A model generated the notes under the pieces. The model saw only the letters and a list, made by a program, of their open reading frames with translations. It did not search any database and was not told where the DNA came from. Position numbers and translations under genes: made by a program. Shown here piece after piece: positions 33,960 to 43,329 of a DNA stretch of 51,654 bases (position 1 is the stretch's first letter; every line of letters begins with the position of its first letter). Origin of the DNA: Eutrophocola sp965662685. Its GTDB lineage: Bacteria > Pseudomonadota > Gammaproteobacteria > Pseudomonadales > Pseudohongiellaceae. The stretch spans positions 1 through 51,654 of the forward strand of contig CBFIIQ010000021.1 in NCBI GenBank assembly GCA_965662685.1, written 5' to 3'.

Positions 33960-35627
33960 ATGACACGGTTTATTTTCATTACGGGTGGTGTTGTTTCCTC
34001 CCTTGGCAAAGGGATTACTTCCGCCTCTCTCGCAGCAATCCTCGAAGCTCGTGGTCTTAACGTGACCATGCTTAAACTCGACCCCTATATCAATGTTGAT
34101 CCCGGTACCATGAGCCCATTCCAGCATGGTGAAGTGTTTGTTACCGAGGATGGAGCAGAAACAGATCTGGACCTTGGTCACTACGAGCGTTTTATCCGTA
34201 AAACCCTGACACAGAAAAATAATTTCACTGCCGGTCGTATATACGAAGAAGTTATCAAGAAAGAGCGTCGTGGCGAGTATCTCGGTGCCACCATTCAGGT
34301 GATTCCTCACATTACGGACGAGATCAAAGCCAGGGTTCTGGACGGTGCAGGTGATGCAGATGTCGCTCTGGTTGAAATTGGCGGCACTGTTGGTGATATT
34401 GAGTCGCAGCCCTTTCTTGAAGCAGTTCGCCAGATGAAAGTAGAGCTTGGCTCTGACAGGGCGATGTTCCTTCATCTCACCCTGGTCCCCTATATCAGTA
34501 CAGCTGGCGAAACCAAAACCAAACCAACCCAGCACAGTGTCAGGGACTTACGTTCAATTGGTATACAGCCAGATATACTAGTGTGCCGTTCCGATCATGA
34601 ATTACCGGAATCTGCACGCAAGAAAATTGCGCTGTTTACCAACGTTGAGTTACCTGCGGTTGTATCACTGGAAGACACCGCCACTATCTATTCCGCCCCG
34701 ATCCTGCTCCACAACACAGGGATCGATGAAATTATTCTCAAGCGCTTCCATCTGGAGTGCCCGTCTGCGGATCTGTCGGAATGGGAGCATGTCGTTGAGG
34801 CAACATTAAATCCTGATCGCGAAGTCAAGGTAGCGATGGTGGGCAAATATATGGAACTGCTGGATGCCTACAAATCGTTGAACGAGGCGATCAGGCATGC
34901 CGGTATACAAACCAGAACCCGGATTAACATCAGCTATATAGATTCAGAAAGCATCAATGAAGAAAGTGTCCAAAGCCTTGCTGATGTTGATGCCATCGTG
35001 GTTCCAGGCGGTTTCGGTGAGAGAGGTATAGAAGGCATGATTCTTACCGCCCGATTTGCACGGGAAAATAATATTCCCTACCTGGGAATCTGTCTTGGAT
35101 TACATGTTGCAGTTATTGAGTTCGCACGCCACGTGTTGGGTTTGTCCGGTGCACATAGCACAGAATTTGATAAAAATTGTGCGCACCCGGTTATTGCGAT
35201 GATTACTGAATGGATAACGGCAAAAGGTGATGTGGAGATCAGGGATGAAAATTCAGATCTTGGCGGCTCCATGCGTTTGGGCGGCCAGGAATGCCGACTT
35301 GAAAATGACTCCATAGCAAAAACCTGTTACCAGAAGGATGTGATTGTTGAGCGACATCGCCACCGTTACGAAGTAAATAATAATTATGTGGAAAAACTAC
35401 AAACACAAGGCATGCGCTTTACCGGGAAATCCCTTGATGGCAACTTGATGGAAGTCCTGGAAATTACAGAGCATCCCTGGTTTCTGGCATGCCAGTTTCA
35501 CCCGGAATTTACATCCACGCCACGAGATGGTCATCCGCTGTTTACCGGTTTCGTCAATGCCGCGATAAAATATCATGACGCAGAGCATGGCAGCATTGAG
35601 TCCCAGCCTACAGTGGTCACCAACTGA
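33960..35627 (+). CDS. pyrG: CTP synthase
   Basis: PyrG makes CTP from UTP, ATP and glutamine. The 555-residue protein has the N-terminal amidoligase domain (FITGGVVSSLGKGI with the P-loop, then LDPYINVDPGTMSP) and the C-terminal class I glutaminase with C378 in GICLG and the catalytic His-Glu pair in FHPEF near residue 515. It is about 10 residues longer than E. coli at the C-terminus. The pyrG-kdsA-eno-ftsB-ispD-ispF order is the usual gammaproteobacterial one. Confidence 0.98.
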   Translation: MTRFIFITGGVVSSLGKGITSASLAAILEARGLNVTMLKLDPYINVDPGTMSPFQHGEVFVTEDGAETDLDLGHYERFIRKTLTQKNNFTAGRIYEEVIKKERRGEYLGATIQVIPHITDEIKARVLDGAGDADVALVEIGGTVGDIESQPFLEAVRQMKVELGSDRAMFLHLTLVPYISTAGETKTKPTQHSVRDLRSIGIQPDILVCRSDHELPESARKKIALFTNVELPAVVSLEDTATIYSAPILLHNTGIDEIILKRFHLECPSADLSEWEHVVEATLNPDREVKVAMVGKYMELLDAYKSLNEAIRHAGIQTRTRINISYIDSESINEESVQSLADVDAIVVPGGFGERGIEGMILTARFARENNIPYLGICLGLHVAVIEFARHVLGLSGAHSTEFDKNCAHPVIAMITEWITAKGDVEIRDENSDLGGSMRLGGQECRLENDSIAKTCYQKDVIVERHRHRYEVNNNYVEKLQTQGMRFTGKSLDGNLMEVLEITEHPWFLACQFHPEFTSTPRDGHPLFTGFVNAAIKYHDAEHGSIESQPTVVTN

Positions 35628-35653
35628 CTCGTATCGAGAAAGGCGCGCCCTTC

Positions 35654-36496
35654 ATGACAAGTACTATTACAGTCGGCGATATAGCTATAGCCAATGATGC
35701 GCCAATGGTGCTTATTGGCGGGCTAAATGTTCTTGAAAGTGAGTCATTGGCGCTTGAGGTTGCTGAAACCTTTAGCGAGGTTTGTAATTCACTTTCCATT
35801 CCCTATATCTTCAAGGCATCTTTTGACAAGGCTAACCGCTCTTCTATCAATTCCTACAGAGGACCTGGTCTTGAAAAGGGGCTTGATATGCTTGCTACGG
35901 TAAAAGAAACCTACAAAGTCCCTGTTATCACTGATGTGCATGAACCTTATCAGGCAGAGGCCGTTGGCGAGGTTGCCGACATTCTGCAGTTGCCAGCCTT
36001 CCTCTCGCGCCAGACCGATCTTGTTCAGGCCATGGCAAAGACCGGCAAGGTGATTAATATCAAGAAAGCCCAGTTTCTCTCACCCCCGGAAATGGGCAAT
36101 ATACTGCAGAAATTTACTGAAGCCGGGAACAACCGCTTAATGCTCTGCGAGCGCGGCTCCAGCTTTGGTTATAACAATCTGGTAGTAGACATGCTTGGGT
36201 TTCCAGTCTTGAAAGGTTTTGGCTATCCGGTATTTTTTGATGTCACCCATTCACTGCAATTACCCGGTGGCCAATCCAGTAGTGCCGGTGGGCGGCGCAA
36301 GGATGTCACTTCGCTGGCCAAATCCGGCATAGCACAAAAAATTGCCGGACTTTTTATTGAAGCGCATCCTGATCCCGCAAAGGCCTTGTGTGATGGCCCC
36401 TGTGCTTTACCTCTGAGTACATTAAAGGCATTTCTTGGTCAGTTAAAAGCGCTTGATGATTTGGTTAAAAGTCAGGAAGACATAGATACCGCCTAG
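35654..36496 (+). CDS. kdsA: 3-deoxy-8-phosphooctulonate synthase
   Basis: KdsA condenses phosphoenolpyruvate and arabinose 5-phosphate to Kdo-8-phosphate for the LPS inner core. The 280-residue TIM-barrel enzyme shows LIGGLNVLES near the N-terminus, FKASFDKANRSSINSYRGPG near 55-75, DVHEPYQ near 97, QFLSPPEM, LMLCERGSSFGYNNLVVDM near 168-185 and FDVTHSLQLPGG. It has the asparagine (GGLNVLE) typical of the metal-independent class. It starts 26 nt after pyrG. Confidence 0.97.
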   Translation: MTSTITVGDIAIANDAPMVLIGGLNVLESESLALEVAETFSEVCNSLSIPYIFKASFDKANRSSINSYRGPGLEKGLDMLATVKETYKVPVITDVHEPYQAEAVGEVADILQLPAFLSRQTDLVQAMAKTGKVINIKKAQFLSPPEMGNILQKFTEAGNNRLMLCERGSSFGYNNLVVDMLGFPVLKGFGYPVFFDVTHSLQLPGGQSSSAGGRRKDVTSLAKSGIAQKIAGLFIEAHPDPAKALCDGPCALPLSTLKAFLGQLKALDDLVKSQEDIDTA

Positions 36497-36601
36497 GCCT
36501 TCCTTGACAGGGCGTGTGAGCGGTTTAACCTAAGTATGGATCTCACAAATTGAACATTGAATGAACTAACTTTTAATCGAGGCGGTTTTTAAGGGGTAAC
36601 A

Positions 36602-37897
36602 ATGGCAGAAATAATAAAAATCAGGGCGCGGGAAGTGCTTGATTCAAGGGGTAATCCCACGATTCAGGCAGATGTTAAACTTGCTACTGGCGAAATCGGG
36701 AGTGCCTGTGCTCCATCCGGTGCCTCCACCGGTTCCAGAGAAGCGCTGGAATTGCGAGACAAGGATCCTGCACGCTATAACGGCAAGGGTGTATTAAAAG
36801 CCGTAGCCGCAGCAAACAATGAGATTCAGTCCTGCCTTAAAGGAATGAATGCTCTGGATCAAACGGCTATTGATAATGCCATGATTGAGCTGGATGGAAC
36901 CGATAACAAGGGCAATCTGGGTGCTAATGCCATTCTTGCTGTCTCCCTGGCTACAGCCAAAGCAGCAGCCCGGAGCAAGCATTTGCCTCTTTATGCCTAT
37001 ATCGCTGAATTACCCGAAGCTAATCCTGCTGGAAGCTACTCCATGCCAGTACCGATGATGAATATCATTAACGGTGGGGAGCATGCTGATAATAACGTAG
37101 ATATTCAGGAATTTATGATCCAGCCAGTTGGTGCAGACAATTTTCATGAAGCCTTGCGTTATGGCGCTGAAATTTTCCATGCATTGAAAGCTGTATTAAA
37201 TGCTAAAGGACTTAATACGGCAGTTGGTGATGAGGGTGGGTTTGCGCCTGACCTGCCATCTAATGCAGCGGCACTGGATGCCATTCTTGAGGCCGTTGAA
37301 AAAACCGGTCTTAAAATGGATAAAGATATTTGTCTGGCGCTGGACTGTGCCGCCTCGGAATTTTATCGTGATGGTAAGTATGATTTGAGTGGCGAAGGGC
37401 GGGCCTTCAGTAGTGAAGAATTTGCTGATTATCTGGCGGGACTGTGTAACCAGTATCCTATTTTGTCCATAGAGGACGGTATGGATGAAAGTGATTGGGA
37501 AGGCTGGGGTTATCTGACGCAGAAACTGGGGAACAGGGTACAACTGGTCGGAGATGATCTGTTTGTTACCAACACCCGGATACTGGAAAGAGGTATCCGG
37601 GAAAATATTGCTAATTCCATTCTAATCAAATTCAACCAGATCGGTACCCTGAGTGAAACCCTGGCAGCCATCAATATGGCGAAAACTGCCGGCTATACGG
37701 CTGTGATTTCCCATCGCTCCGGCGAAACTGAAGATACAACGATTGCTGATCTTGCTGTAGCTACCGCAGCGGGACAGATTAAAACAGGTTCTCTATGTCG
37801 CTCTGACCGTGTAGCAAAATATAATCGCCTGCTGGTGATAGAAGAAGAGCTTGGAAATTCTGCTGTCTACAAGGGCCGGGGTGAATTTTCACGCTAA
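36602..37897 (+). CDS. eno: Enolase
   Basis: Enolase interconverts 2-phosphoglycerate and phosphoenolpyruvate, and in gammaproteobacteria it is also an RNA degradosome part. The 431-residue protein has the N-terminal EVLDSRGNPT, PSGASTGSREALELRD, NIINGGEHADNNVDIQEFM, SIEDGMDESDWEGW, GDDLFVTN, LIKFNQIGTLSET and SHRSGETEDTTIADLAV. All catalytic residues appear intact. A GGGGT sequence lies before ATG 36602; a 105-nt gap separates it from kdsA, so it may have its own promoter. Confidence 0.98.
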   Translation: MAEIIKIRAREVLDSRGNPTIQADVKLATGEIGSACAPSGASTGSREALELRDKDPARYNGKGVLKAVAAANNEIQSCLKGMNALDQTAIDNAMIELDGTDNKGNLGANAILAVSLATAKAAARSKHLPLYAYIAELPEANPAGSYSMPVPMMNIINGGEHADNNVDIQEFMIQPVGADNFHEALRYGAEIFHALKAVLNAKGLNTAVGDEGGFAPDLPSNAAALDAILEAVEKTGLKMDKDICLALDCAASEFYRDGKYDLSGEGRAFSSEEFADYLAGLCNQYPILSIEDGMDESDWEGWGYLTQKLGNRVQLVGDDLFVTNTRILERGIRENIANSILIKFNQIGTLSETLAAINMAKTAGYTAVISHRSGETEDTTIADLAVATAAGQIKTGSLCRSDRVAKYNRLLVIEEELGNSAVYKGRGEFSR

Positions 37898-37929
37898 GCG
37901 TTTCATTATCAGCTCTGATTAATGAAGCT
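37897..37929 (+). promoter_or_regulatory. Stable hairpin at the end of eno
   Basis: An imperfect hairpin begins at the last base of the eno stop codon. Arms TTCATTATCAG and CTGATTAATGAA pair with one bulged A around a 2-nt loop, and AGC/GCT extend the base across a 2-nt bulge. It is not followed by a T run, so it is more likely an mRNA 3'-end stabiliser or processing site between the abundant eno message and ftsB than a strong terminator. Confidence 0.5.
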
Positions 37930-37968
37930 AACCTATGCCGGGCGTCTAAATTGGCTGGATGAGAAATA

Positions 37969-38331
37969 ATGCGCATTCTACAAGTGCTGCTGGTGTTGAT
38001 AATTCTGGGTTTGCAACTGCGGCTCTGGAGCGGGGCTGGTAGCCTGGCGGAAATTTCGCGCTTGAACGACTCAATAGCTCAACAGGAAAGCGAAAATACA
38101 GTCTTGCAGGACCGTAATAATGAACTCTTGCGTGAAGTGGAAGAATTAAAAACAGGTACTGATGCCATAGAAGAGATGGCGCGCGAGGAGCTGGGACTAA
38201 TCAAGACTGGTGAAACCTTCTATATGATTCTGGATTCTGAGGATAGTACTCGAAATCAGGAGGCTGTCCGAGAGCAAAGTAGCCAGAACCAGGGCGCTAA
38301 TGAAACCCGAAACCAGCAGCCTCAGGATTAA
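37969..38331 (+). CDS. ftsB: Cell division protein FtsB
   Basis: FtsB is a bitopic inner-membrane protein that, with FtsL and FtsQ, links early and late divisome proteins and controls septal peptidoglycan synthesis. A single transmembrane segment (about 3-20) is followed by a heptad coiled coil (about 25-66, LNDSIAQQESENTVLQDRN and onwards) and the conserved AREELGLIKTGETFY near 85-95. The roughly 25-residue Gln/Asn/Glu-rich tail is unconserved; total 120 residues versus 103 in E. coli. It lies between eno and ispD, the usual place. Confidence 0.93.
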   Translation: MRILQVLLVLIILGLQLRLWSGAGSLAEISRLNDSIAQQESENTVLQDRNNELLREVEELKTGTDAIEEMAREELGLIKTGETFYMILDSEDSTRNQEAVREQSSQNQGANETRNQQPQD

Positions 38332-38438
38332 TTCTGTCACATCCAAACAGAGCACAATGCACTTGGGCAGGAAAATCACAGAAAATATAGCCAGGGTTTA
38401 GACAAAAACTCTTCAGTAAATAATTAAAGGGTCAGGCA

Positions 38439-39188
38439 GTGGAGGTAAAGGGCACACCAGACAATTCTATGGCGCCACGGTATTGGGCACTTATACCCGC
38501 TGCTGGTGTTGGCAGGCGCATGCAAAAAGATGTATCCCTGGCTGCCGTCCCCAAGCAGTATCTTGAGCTGAACGGGCGCACAATAACAGAACACACTTTA
38601 GATAGAATAGCCCAATTGTCCTGTCTCAGTGGCATAGTTCTGGTGCTTGGAAAGCAGGATAGCTGGTGGCAATCATTGAAGCTGGAGTTTTCAGTAGAGG
38701 TGATGACAGCAAAAGGGGGGGCTGAACGTGCTGATTCAGTGTTGAATGGATTACTGTCTTTGCAGGGGCATGCCAGCGCAGAAGACTGGATTCTGGTTCA
38801 TGATGTTGTTCGACCCTGTGTTTCTCTTGATGATATGGAAAAGCTGGTCAGTAGTTTTTCCCATGAAGCCGTAGGCGGGATTCTTGCGGCGCCGGTAAGG
38901 GAAACTTTAAAACGGGTGAACCCGGATTATTCCATCGATGCAACCGTGCCAAGAGAGCACTATTGGCTTGCAGCAACACCACAGATGTTTCGCTATGGTT
39001 TGTTGAAGGATGCGCTGGAAAAGGCCCTGGCAGAGAACCTCCTCATCACAGATGAATCCCACGCCATGGAATATGCAGGTCATCCGGTAAAGGTTGTGCA
39101 GGGAAACAGTGAAAATATCAAGATTACGCAAGCTGAAGATATTTTTCTGGCGGAACAGATTCTGAATAAGCAGGCAATTCATGAGTAA
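38439..39188 (+). CDS. ispD: 2-C-methyl-D-erythritol 4-phosphate cytidylyltransferase
   Basis: IspD joins CTP and MEP to give CDP-ME, the third step of the MEP pathway. The 249-residue protein shows the nucleotide loop IPAAGVGRRMQ near 19-29, PKQYLELNGRTITEHTL, GGAERADSVLNGL and VHDVVRPCVS, with later KRVNPDYSIDATVPREHYW. The start is GTG at 38439, with AAGGG 7 nt upstream. The ATG at 38469 would give a shorter N-terminus still compatible with the family but lacks a ribosome-binding site. It overlaps ispF by 8 nt. Confidence 0.95.
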   Translation: MEVKGTPDNSMAPRYWALIPAAGVGRRMQKDVSLAAVPKQYLELNGRTITEHTLDRIAQLSCLSGIVLVLGKQDSWWQSLKLEFSVEVMTAKGGAERADSVLNGLLSLQGHASAEDWILVHDVVRPCVSLDDMEKLVSSFSHEAVGGILAAPVRETLKRVNPDYSIDATVPREHYWLAATPQMFRYGLLKDALEKALAENLLITDESHAMEYAGHPVKVVQGNSENIKITQAEDIFLAEQILNKQAIHE

Positions 39189-39678
39189 TATACGTATTGG
39201 CAGCGGCATAGACGTACATCGTTTTTCAAGTACGCCAGAAAGCGACAATGCTATAGTTTTGGGGGGTGTTTCCATTCCCCACAATTATTCATTGCTGGCA
39301 CATTCCGATGGTGATGTGCTGATTCATGCTCTGATTGATGCCATTCTCGGTGCTCTGGCGCTGGGGGATATTGGCAGGTTATTTCCAGATACTGATGAGC
39401 GCTATAAAGGTATCAGTAGCCTTTTGTTACTGTCGCAGGTGACAACAATGATGTCAGAACAGGGCTGGAGTCTTGTCAATGCGGATATTACGCTGGTGGC
39501 AGAAGCCCCCAGATTGTTTCCTTACATAGATCTTATCCGTACCAGTCTGGCTCAGGCTCTTGATGTCACTACGGCTGAAATCAGCGTTAAGGCAACTACC
39601 AGTGAAGGCCTGGGTTTTACCGGTCGCAGGGAAGGCATAGCCGCTTATGCGACGGTACTTTTACAGAAAGTTTCTTGA
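39181..39678 (+). CDS. ispF: 2-C-methyl-D-erythritol 2,4-cyclodiphosphate synthase
   Basis: IspF cyclises CDP-ME 2-phosphate to MEcPP, the fifth MEP step. The 165-residue trimeric enzyme has zinc ligands D11 and H13 in GSGIDVHRF and H41 in LLAHSDGDV, plus the later FPDTDERYKG and KATTSEGLGFTGRREGIAAYA. It is overlapped by ispD, so their products are made together. Confidence 0.97.
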   Translation: MSNIRIGSGIDVHRFSSTPESDNAIVLGGVSIPHNYSLLAHSDGDVLIHALIDAILGALALGDIGRLFPDTDERYKGISSLLLLSQVTTMMSEQGWSLVNADITLVAEAPRLFPYIDLIRTSLAQALDVTTAEISVKATTSEGLGFTGRREGIAAYATVLLQKVS

Positions 39679-39739
39679 TCATATTTCCCATTAATGATTA
39701 CTCCCCCAGAGGTAAAGCCAGTCTTTACGTATTTATTGC

Positions 39740-40768
39740 ATGACAAACTATTCGCTAGATTTTCCCCATGCTCACCTGAATGAGAAACCAATAGCAGGAT
39801 TCAGACAGGCAGCGCAAGATTTTGAGGTAGAAGAAGTACTGGGGTTTCAGTTGTCAGGCGCTGGTGAGCATCTCTGGCTAAAAATTGAGAAAACAGGGTT
39901 AAATACTATCGATGTTGCCCGCTTTATTGCGGAAAAAACGGCAACACCTATACAGGATATCGGCTATGCCGGCCTCAAGGATAAACTGGCCGTAACGCGG
40001 CAATGGTTTAGCGTGAAAAGCTCAGCGGACCTGAATGAAACAGATTTTGGAGAGCCGACAATAAAGCTTCTTGAGAGTCAAAGAAACTCAAGGAAGCTGC
40101 GCAGAGGCAGTCACCGCGGGAATGCTTTCAGGATTACCTTGAAAGATATTAGTGTAGATAGCGCCTGGATTGAATCAGTTTGTAGCACCCTGGCAGCACA
40201 GGGCGTGCCTAATTATTTCGGCCCTCAGCGCTTTGGCCATGGTGGCAATAATATTGCCAGGGCCGAAGGCCTGTTTAGTGGGAAACTGGTCAAATTGCCG
40301 CGTTTTCAACGGGGAATTATTCTGTCAGCAGCCAGAAGTTTCCTCTTTAACCAGGTGCTGGCAGCACGGGTGAGTGATGGCAGCTGGAACCAATATTTGA
40401 CTGGTGAATTAATGGCTTTGGCAGGCTCGTCCAGTGTTTTCAAGGCAGAAGAAGAGGATCAGGCTATCGCTGGTCGACTGGCGGCATTGGATATTCATCC
40501 AACAGGGCCTTTGTGGGGCAAGGGAGAGTTGGCCAGCGCAGGGCAGGTTAAAAACCTGGAGCTGGGGATAATAGATAACTATGAGGTGCTTTCCCGTGGG
40601 CTGTCCGATGCTGGCTTGAAACAGGAGCGTCGTTCACTGCGTTTAATACCCGAAAATCTGCGTATCAACACTGCTGGAGAGAGGGAACTGATGGTAGAAT
40701 TCAGCTTGCCTACAGGCGCTTTTGCAACCAGTGTTTTACGGGAGATGGTGTCAGCACCAGGACTATGA
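39740..40768 (+). CDS. truD: tRNA pseudouridine(13) synthase
   Basis: TruD converts U13 of tRNA-Glu (and some other tRNAs) to pseudouridine. The 342-residue protein has the catalytic D81 in GYAGLKDKLAVTRQWFS and the family motif PNYFGPQRFGHGGNN near 155-170. A TRUD insertion domain in the second half ends with LRINTAGERELMVEFSLPTGAFATSVLRE. The end overlaps surE by 4 nt. The ispF-truD-surE-pcm order is conserved. Confidence 0.96.
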   Translation: MTNYSLDFPHAHLNEKPIAGFRQAAQDFEVEEVLGFQLSGAGEHLWLKIEKTGLNTIDVARFIAEKTATPIQDIGYAGLKDKLAVTRQWFSVKSSADLNETDFGEPTIKLLESQRNSRKLRRGSHRGNAFRITLKDISVDSAWIESVCSTLAAQGVPNYFGPQRFGHGGNNIARAEGLFSGKLVKLPRFQRGIILSAARSFLFNQVLAARVSDGSWNQYLTGELMALAGSSSVFKAEEEDQAIAGRLAALDIHPTGPLWGKGELASAGQVKNLELGIIDNYEVLSRGLSDAGLKQERRSLRLIPENLRINTAGERELMVEFSLPTGAFATSVLREMVSAPGL

Positions 40769-41577
40769 GTATATTGATCTCCAATGATGATGGTGTGCGA
40801 GCACCTGGATTAACGTCACTTGCCAGTGTGCTGTCCGAGCACTATGACCTGCAGGTAATAGCGCCTACCTATGATCGTTCAGGCGTGAGTAATTGCCTGA
40901 CCCTGGATCGTCCCTTGCAAATTGAAAGGCTTGGCAATAACTATATTGGGGTTGATGGCACCCCCACAGACTGTATCCATCTGGGCACATCAGGAATTTA
41001 TGGGGATTTACCCGAGAGAGTCATTTCCGGTATTAATTATGGCGCTAATATGGGCGATGATGTGTTGTATTCCGGTACTGTGGCTGCTGCTATGGAAGGT
41101 CGTTTTCTCTCAAAACCTGCCATTGCCGTATCACTGGTCACAAGTAAATCTGTGCAGGCGGATGTCAGTTTTGACACAGCTGCCCGTATTCTGCGCCAGC
41201 TACTGGCGTTTATCGAAAGCCTCGAAATGCCCCCGGCTACGGTTCTGAATATCAATATCCCTGACTTGCCTGCCGATAAAATTAAAGGGGTTAAATTCAC
41301 CACGCTGGGCCGTCGCCTAAAAAGTGAAAATCCGGTGCGCACTGAAAACCCCCGAGGTAAAACAGTTTATTGGATAGGCCGAGCTGGCGGTCCTGTTGAA
41401 AATAAACCAGGCACGGATTTTCATGAAGTCGCCAGTGGTTATATTTCCATTACGCCGATTCATTCGGACATGACCCACGGCGCGGCTCTTACAGAACTTG
41501 ATAAGATATCTATCGAAACGGTTTCAGCAAGCATTGCTGGTGCCGGTGTGTCTGATGGCGGCAGGGCTGAAGGATAA
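40765..41577 (+). CDS. surE: 5'/3'-nucleotidase SurE
   Basis: SurE is a metal-dependent survival-protein phosphatase acting on nucleoside monophosphates and exopolyphosphate. The 270-residue protein begins with the diagnostic ILISNDDGVRAPG (metal ligands D8, D9), has S39 in the DRSGVSN segment, and NYGANMGDDVLYSGTVAAAMEG near 90-110. It is about 15 residues longer than E. coli at the C-terminus (Gly/Ala-rich). It overlaps truD by 4 nt and precedes pcm by 6 nt. Confidence 0.96.
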   Translation: MSILISNDDGVRAPGLTSLASVLSEHYDLQVIAPTYDRSGVSNCLTLDRPLQIERLGNNYIGVDGTPTDCIHLGTSGIYGDLPERVISGINYGANMGDDVLYSGTVAAAMEGRFLSKPAIAVSLVTSKSVQADVSFDTAARILRQLLAFIESLEMPPATVLNINIPDLPADKIKGVKFTTLGRRLKSENPVRTENPRGKTVYWIGRAGGPVENKPGTDFHEVASGYISITPIHSDMTHGAALTELDKISIETVSASIAGAGVSDGGRAEG

Positions 41578-41583
41578 AGCATT

Positions 41584-42252
41584 ATGGCTACCCTGAATCG
41601 TGAAGGTATAGGAATGACATCCCTGAGAACCAGGGAGCGCTTGGTGAACCGCTTGATAGAGCAGGGTATTCAACGTATTGATGTGCTTGAGTCCATCAGA
41701 ACGACACCACGGCACCTGTTTATCGATGAGGCGCTGTCTCACCGCGCCTATGAAGATGTGGCTTTGCCGATAGGCTTTAACCAGACCATTAGTCAGCCCT
41801 ATATTGTGGCGCGCATGACTGAAACCATTCTCAATGCAGCACCTGATGACGCCACTATTCTGGAAATTGGTACTGGTTGTGGTTACCAGACGGCAATCCT
41901 CGCCCAGCATGTGAAACATGTTTACAGTATTGAAAGAATTCGTCCGCTTCTGGATAGAACAAGCCAACGTTTGCGCGACCTGAGAGTTAACAATGTCAGC
42001 CTGAAGTGTGCTGATGGCAATCGAGGCTGGCCCCAGCATGCTCCCTTTGATTGCATCATCACCACAGCTGCCGCTGCAGAGGTGCCTCAGGCTTTGCTGC
42101 AGCAACTCCAGGAAGGCGGTGTAATGGTTATTCCGGTCGGGGGACGAGAGCAGCAGGAACTTAAACTTTACCGCAAAATTGATGGCCAGATTAGCGATGA
42201 AACACTGGAGCCTGTGCGCTTTGTCCCTCTGCTCGGTGGTGTGGAAAATTGA
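41584..42252 (+). CDS. pcm: Protein-L-isoaspartate O-methyltransferase
   Basis: Pcm repairs isoaspartyl residues in aged proteins using SAM. The 222-residue class I methyltransferase has the family motif FNQTISQPYIVARMTE near 62-78, the SAM loop EIGTGCGYQTAILA near 94-107, and the DCIITTAAAAEVPQALLQQL segment near 154-175. Its place next to surE and before nlpD-rpoS is typical, and both surE and pcm matter mainly in stationary phase. Confidence 0.96.
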   Translation: MATLNREGIGMTSLRTRERLVNRLIEQGIQRIDVLESIRTTPRHLFIDEALSHRAYEDVALPIGFNQTISQPYIVARMTETILNAAPDDATILEIGTGCGYQTAILAQHVKHVYSIERIRPLLDRTSQRLRDLRVNNVSLKCADGNRGWPQHAPFDCIITTAAAAEVPQALLQQLQEGGVMVIPVGGREQQELKLYRKIDGQISDETLEPVRFVPLLGGVEN

Positions 42253-42278
42253 TTTTATGCGGAGTTATCTAATTAGTT

Positions 42279-43265
42279 ATGGATACTGATCGCGCTTACG
42301 GTTTAGAACGAAAAACAATATTGTTGTTCTTCAAAGGCATGGCCATGGGGGCAGCGGATTCAGTGCCCGGGATCTCCGGGGGCACCGTCGCATTAATTAC
42401 CAATATTTATACTGAACTGGTCGATGCGATCAAGTCGTTTGGCTGGCAGGCTCTGTTGGTATGGAAAAATGAAGGGTTCAAGGCTGCCTGGCATTACACC
42501 AACGGTAGTTTTCTATTGACACTGTTCGCAGGAATCCTGACTTCATTGTTATTGCTGGGCAGTGTAATTATTGCTTTGATGGAAAATTACCTGCCGTATC
42601 TGATGGCTTTCTTTGCCGGACTGGTGCTTGCATCAATACGTTTCGTTGCAGGTAATATCTCGATCTGGAAAGTCCCGGCTGTGATTATGCCTTTTTTTGT
42701 CGGTTTTTTTATCGCTGTTATTCTTGCCATATTGCCCCTGGCTGATGCCAGCAACAGTCCTCTTTACTACTTTTTCTGTGGTGCTATCGCTATATGCGCA
42801 ATGATCCTGCCCGGTATCTCCGGTGCATTTATCCTTGTCCTCCTTGGTGCCTATGCACCAGTACTGGAGGCATTGACCCAGTTCAATCTCAGTATTATCG
42901 GAATTTTTGCCACTGGTTGCATAACTGGCCTCATGTTATTTTCGCGTATTCTTTCCTGGTTATTACACCAGCACCATGATGGCACCATGAGTACACTTAC
43001 TGGTATGTTGACCGGTTCTCTTTATTTGCTCTGGCCCTGGCGTCTGCCAAATGAAATTAACATTGGGGATCATAGCTTTACCCAATACGAGCACGTCTTG
43101 CCAGACACTTACACCTTGATGACCGGGTCAATATTCTCCCCGATTATTTGTACGGGTCTGCTTTTGTTAGGGGGGGGGCTGGTACTGTTGCTGGAGTTTG
43201 TGGCTGGAAATATGAAAACGGCTATTTCGCTAGACGCAGGAAAGTCAGACTCGGAAATTTCCTGA
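42279..43265 (+). CDS. popT: DUF368 membrane protein, PopT-type undecaprenyl-phosphate transporter
   Basis: This 328-residue polytopic membrane protein (about 8-9 hydrophobic segments) belongs to the DUF368 family. DUF368 proteins (PopT) were recently shown, with DedA-family UptA, to return undecaprenyl phosphate across the inner membrane for reuse in wall and polysaccharide synthesis. Two related PGISG motifs are visible: GAADSVPGISGGTVA near residue 30 and ICAMILPGISGAFILV near 172-187. They fit an inverted-repeat transporter with two re-entrant loops. The C-terminus has a long hydrophobic helix then a short polar tail. It lies between pcm and nlpD, where many gammaproteobacteria have no such gene. 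The symbol is by family. Confidence 0.82.
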   Translation: MDTDRAYGLERKTILLFFKGMAMGAADSVPGISGGTVALITNIYTELVDAIKSFGWQALLVWKNEGFKAAWHYTNGSFLLTLFAGILTSLLLLGSVIIALMENYLPYLMAFFAGLVLASIRFVAGNISIWKVPAVIMPFFVGFFIAVILAILPLADASNSPLYYFFCGAIAICAMILPGISGAFILVLLGAYAPVLEALTQFNLSIIGIFATGCITGLMLFSRILSWLLHQHHDGTMSTLTGMLTGSLYLLWPWRLPNEINIGDHSFTQYEHVLPDTYTLMTGSIFSPIICTGLLLLGGGLVLLLEFVAGNMKTAISLDAGKSDSEIS

Positions 43266-43329
43266 GAGATAATCCGGAATAATCCAGAAGAATAATCCTG
43301 ATAGATGGCTCACAATTGCCTGAAACTAT

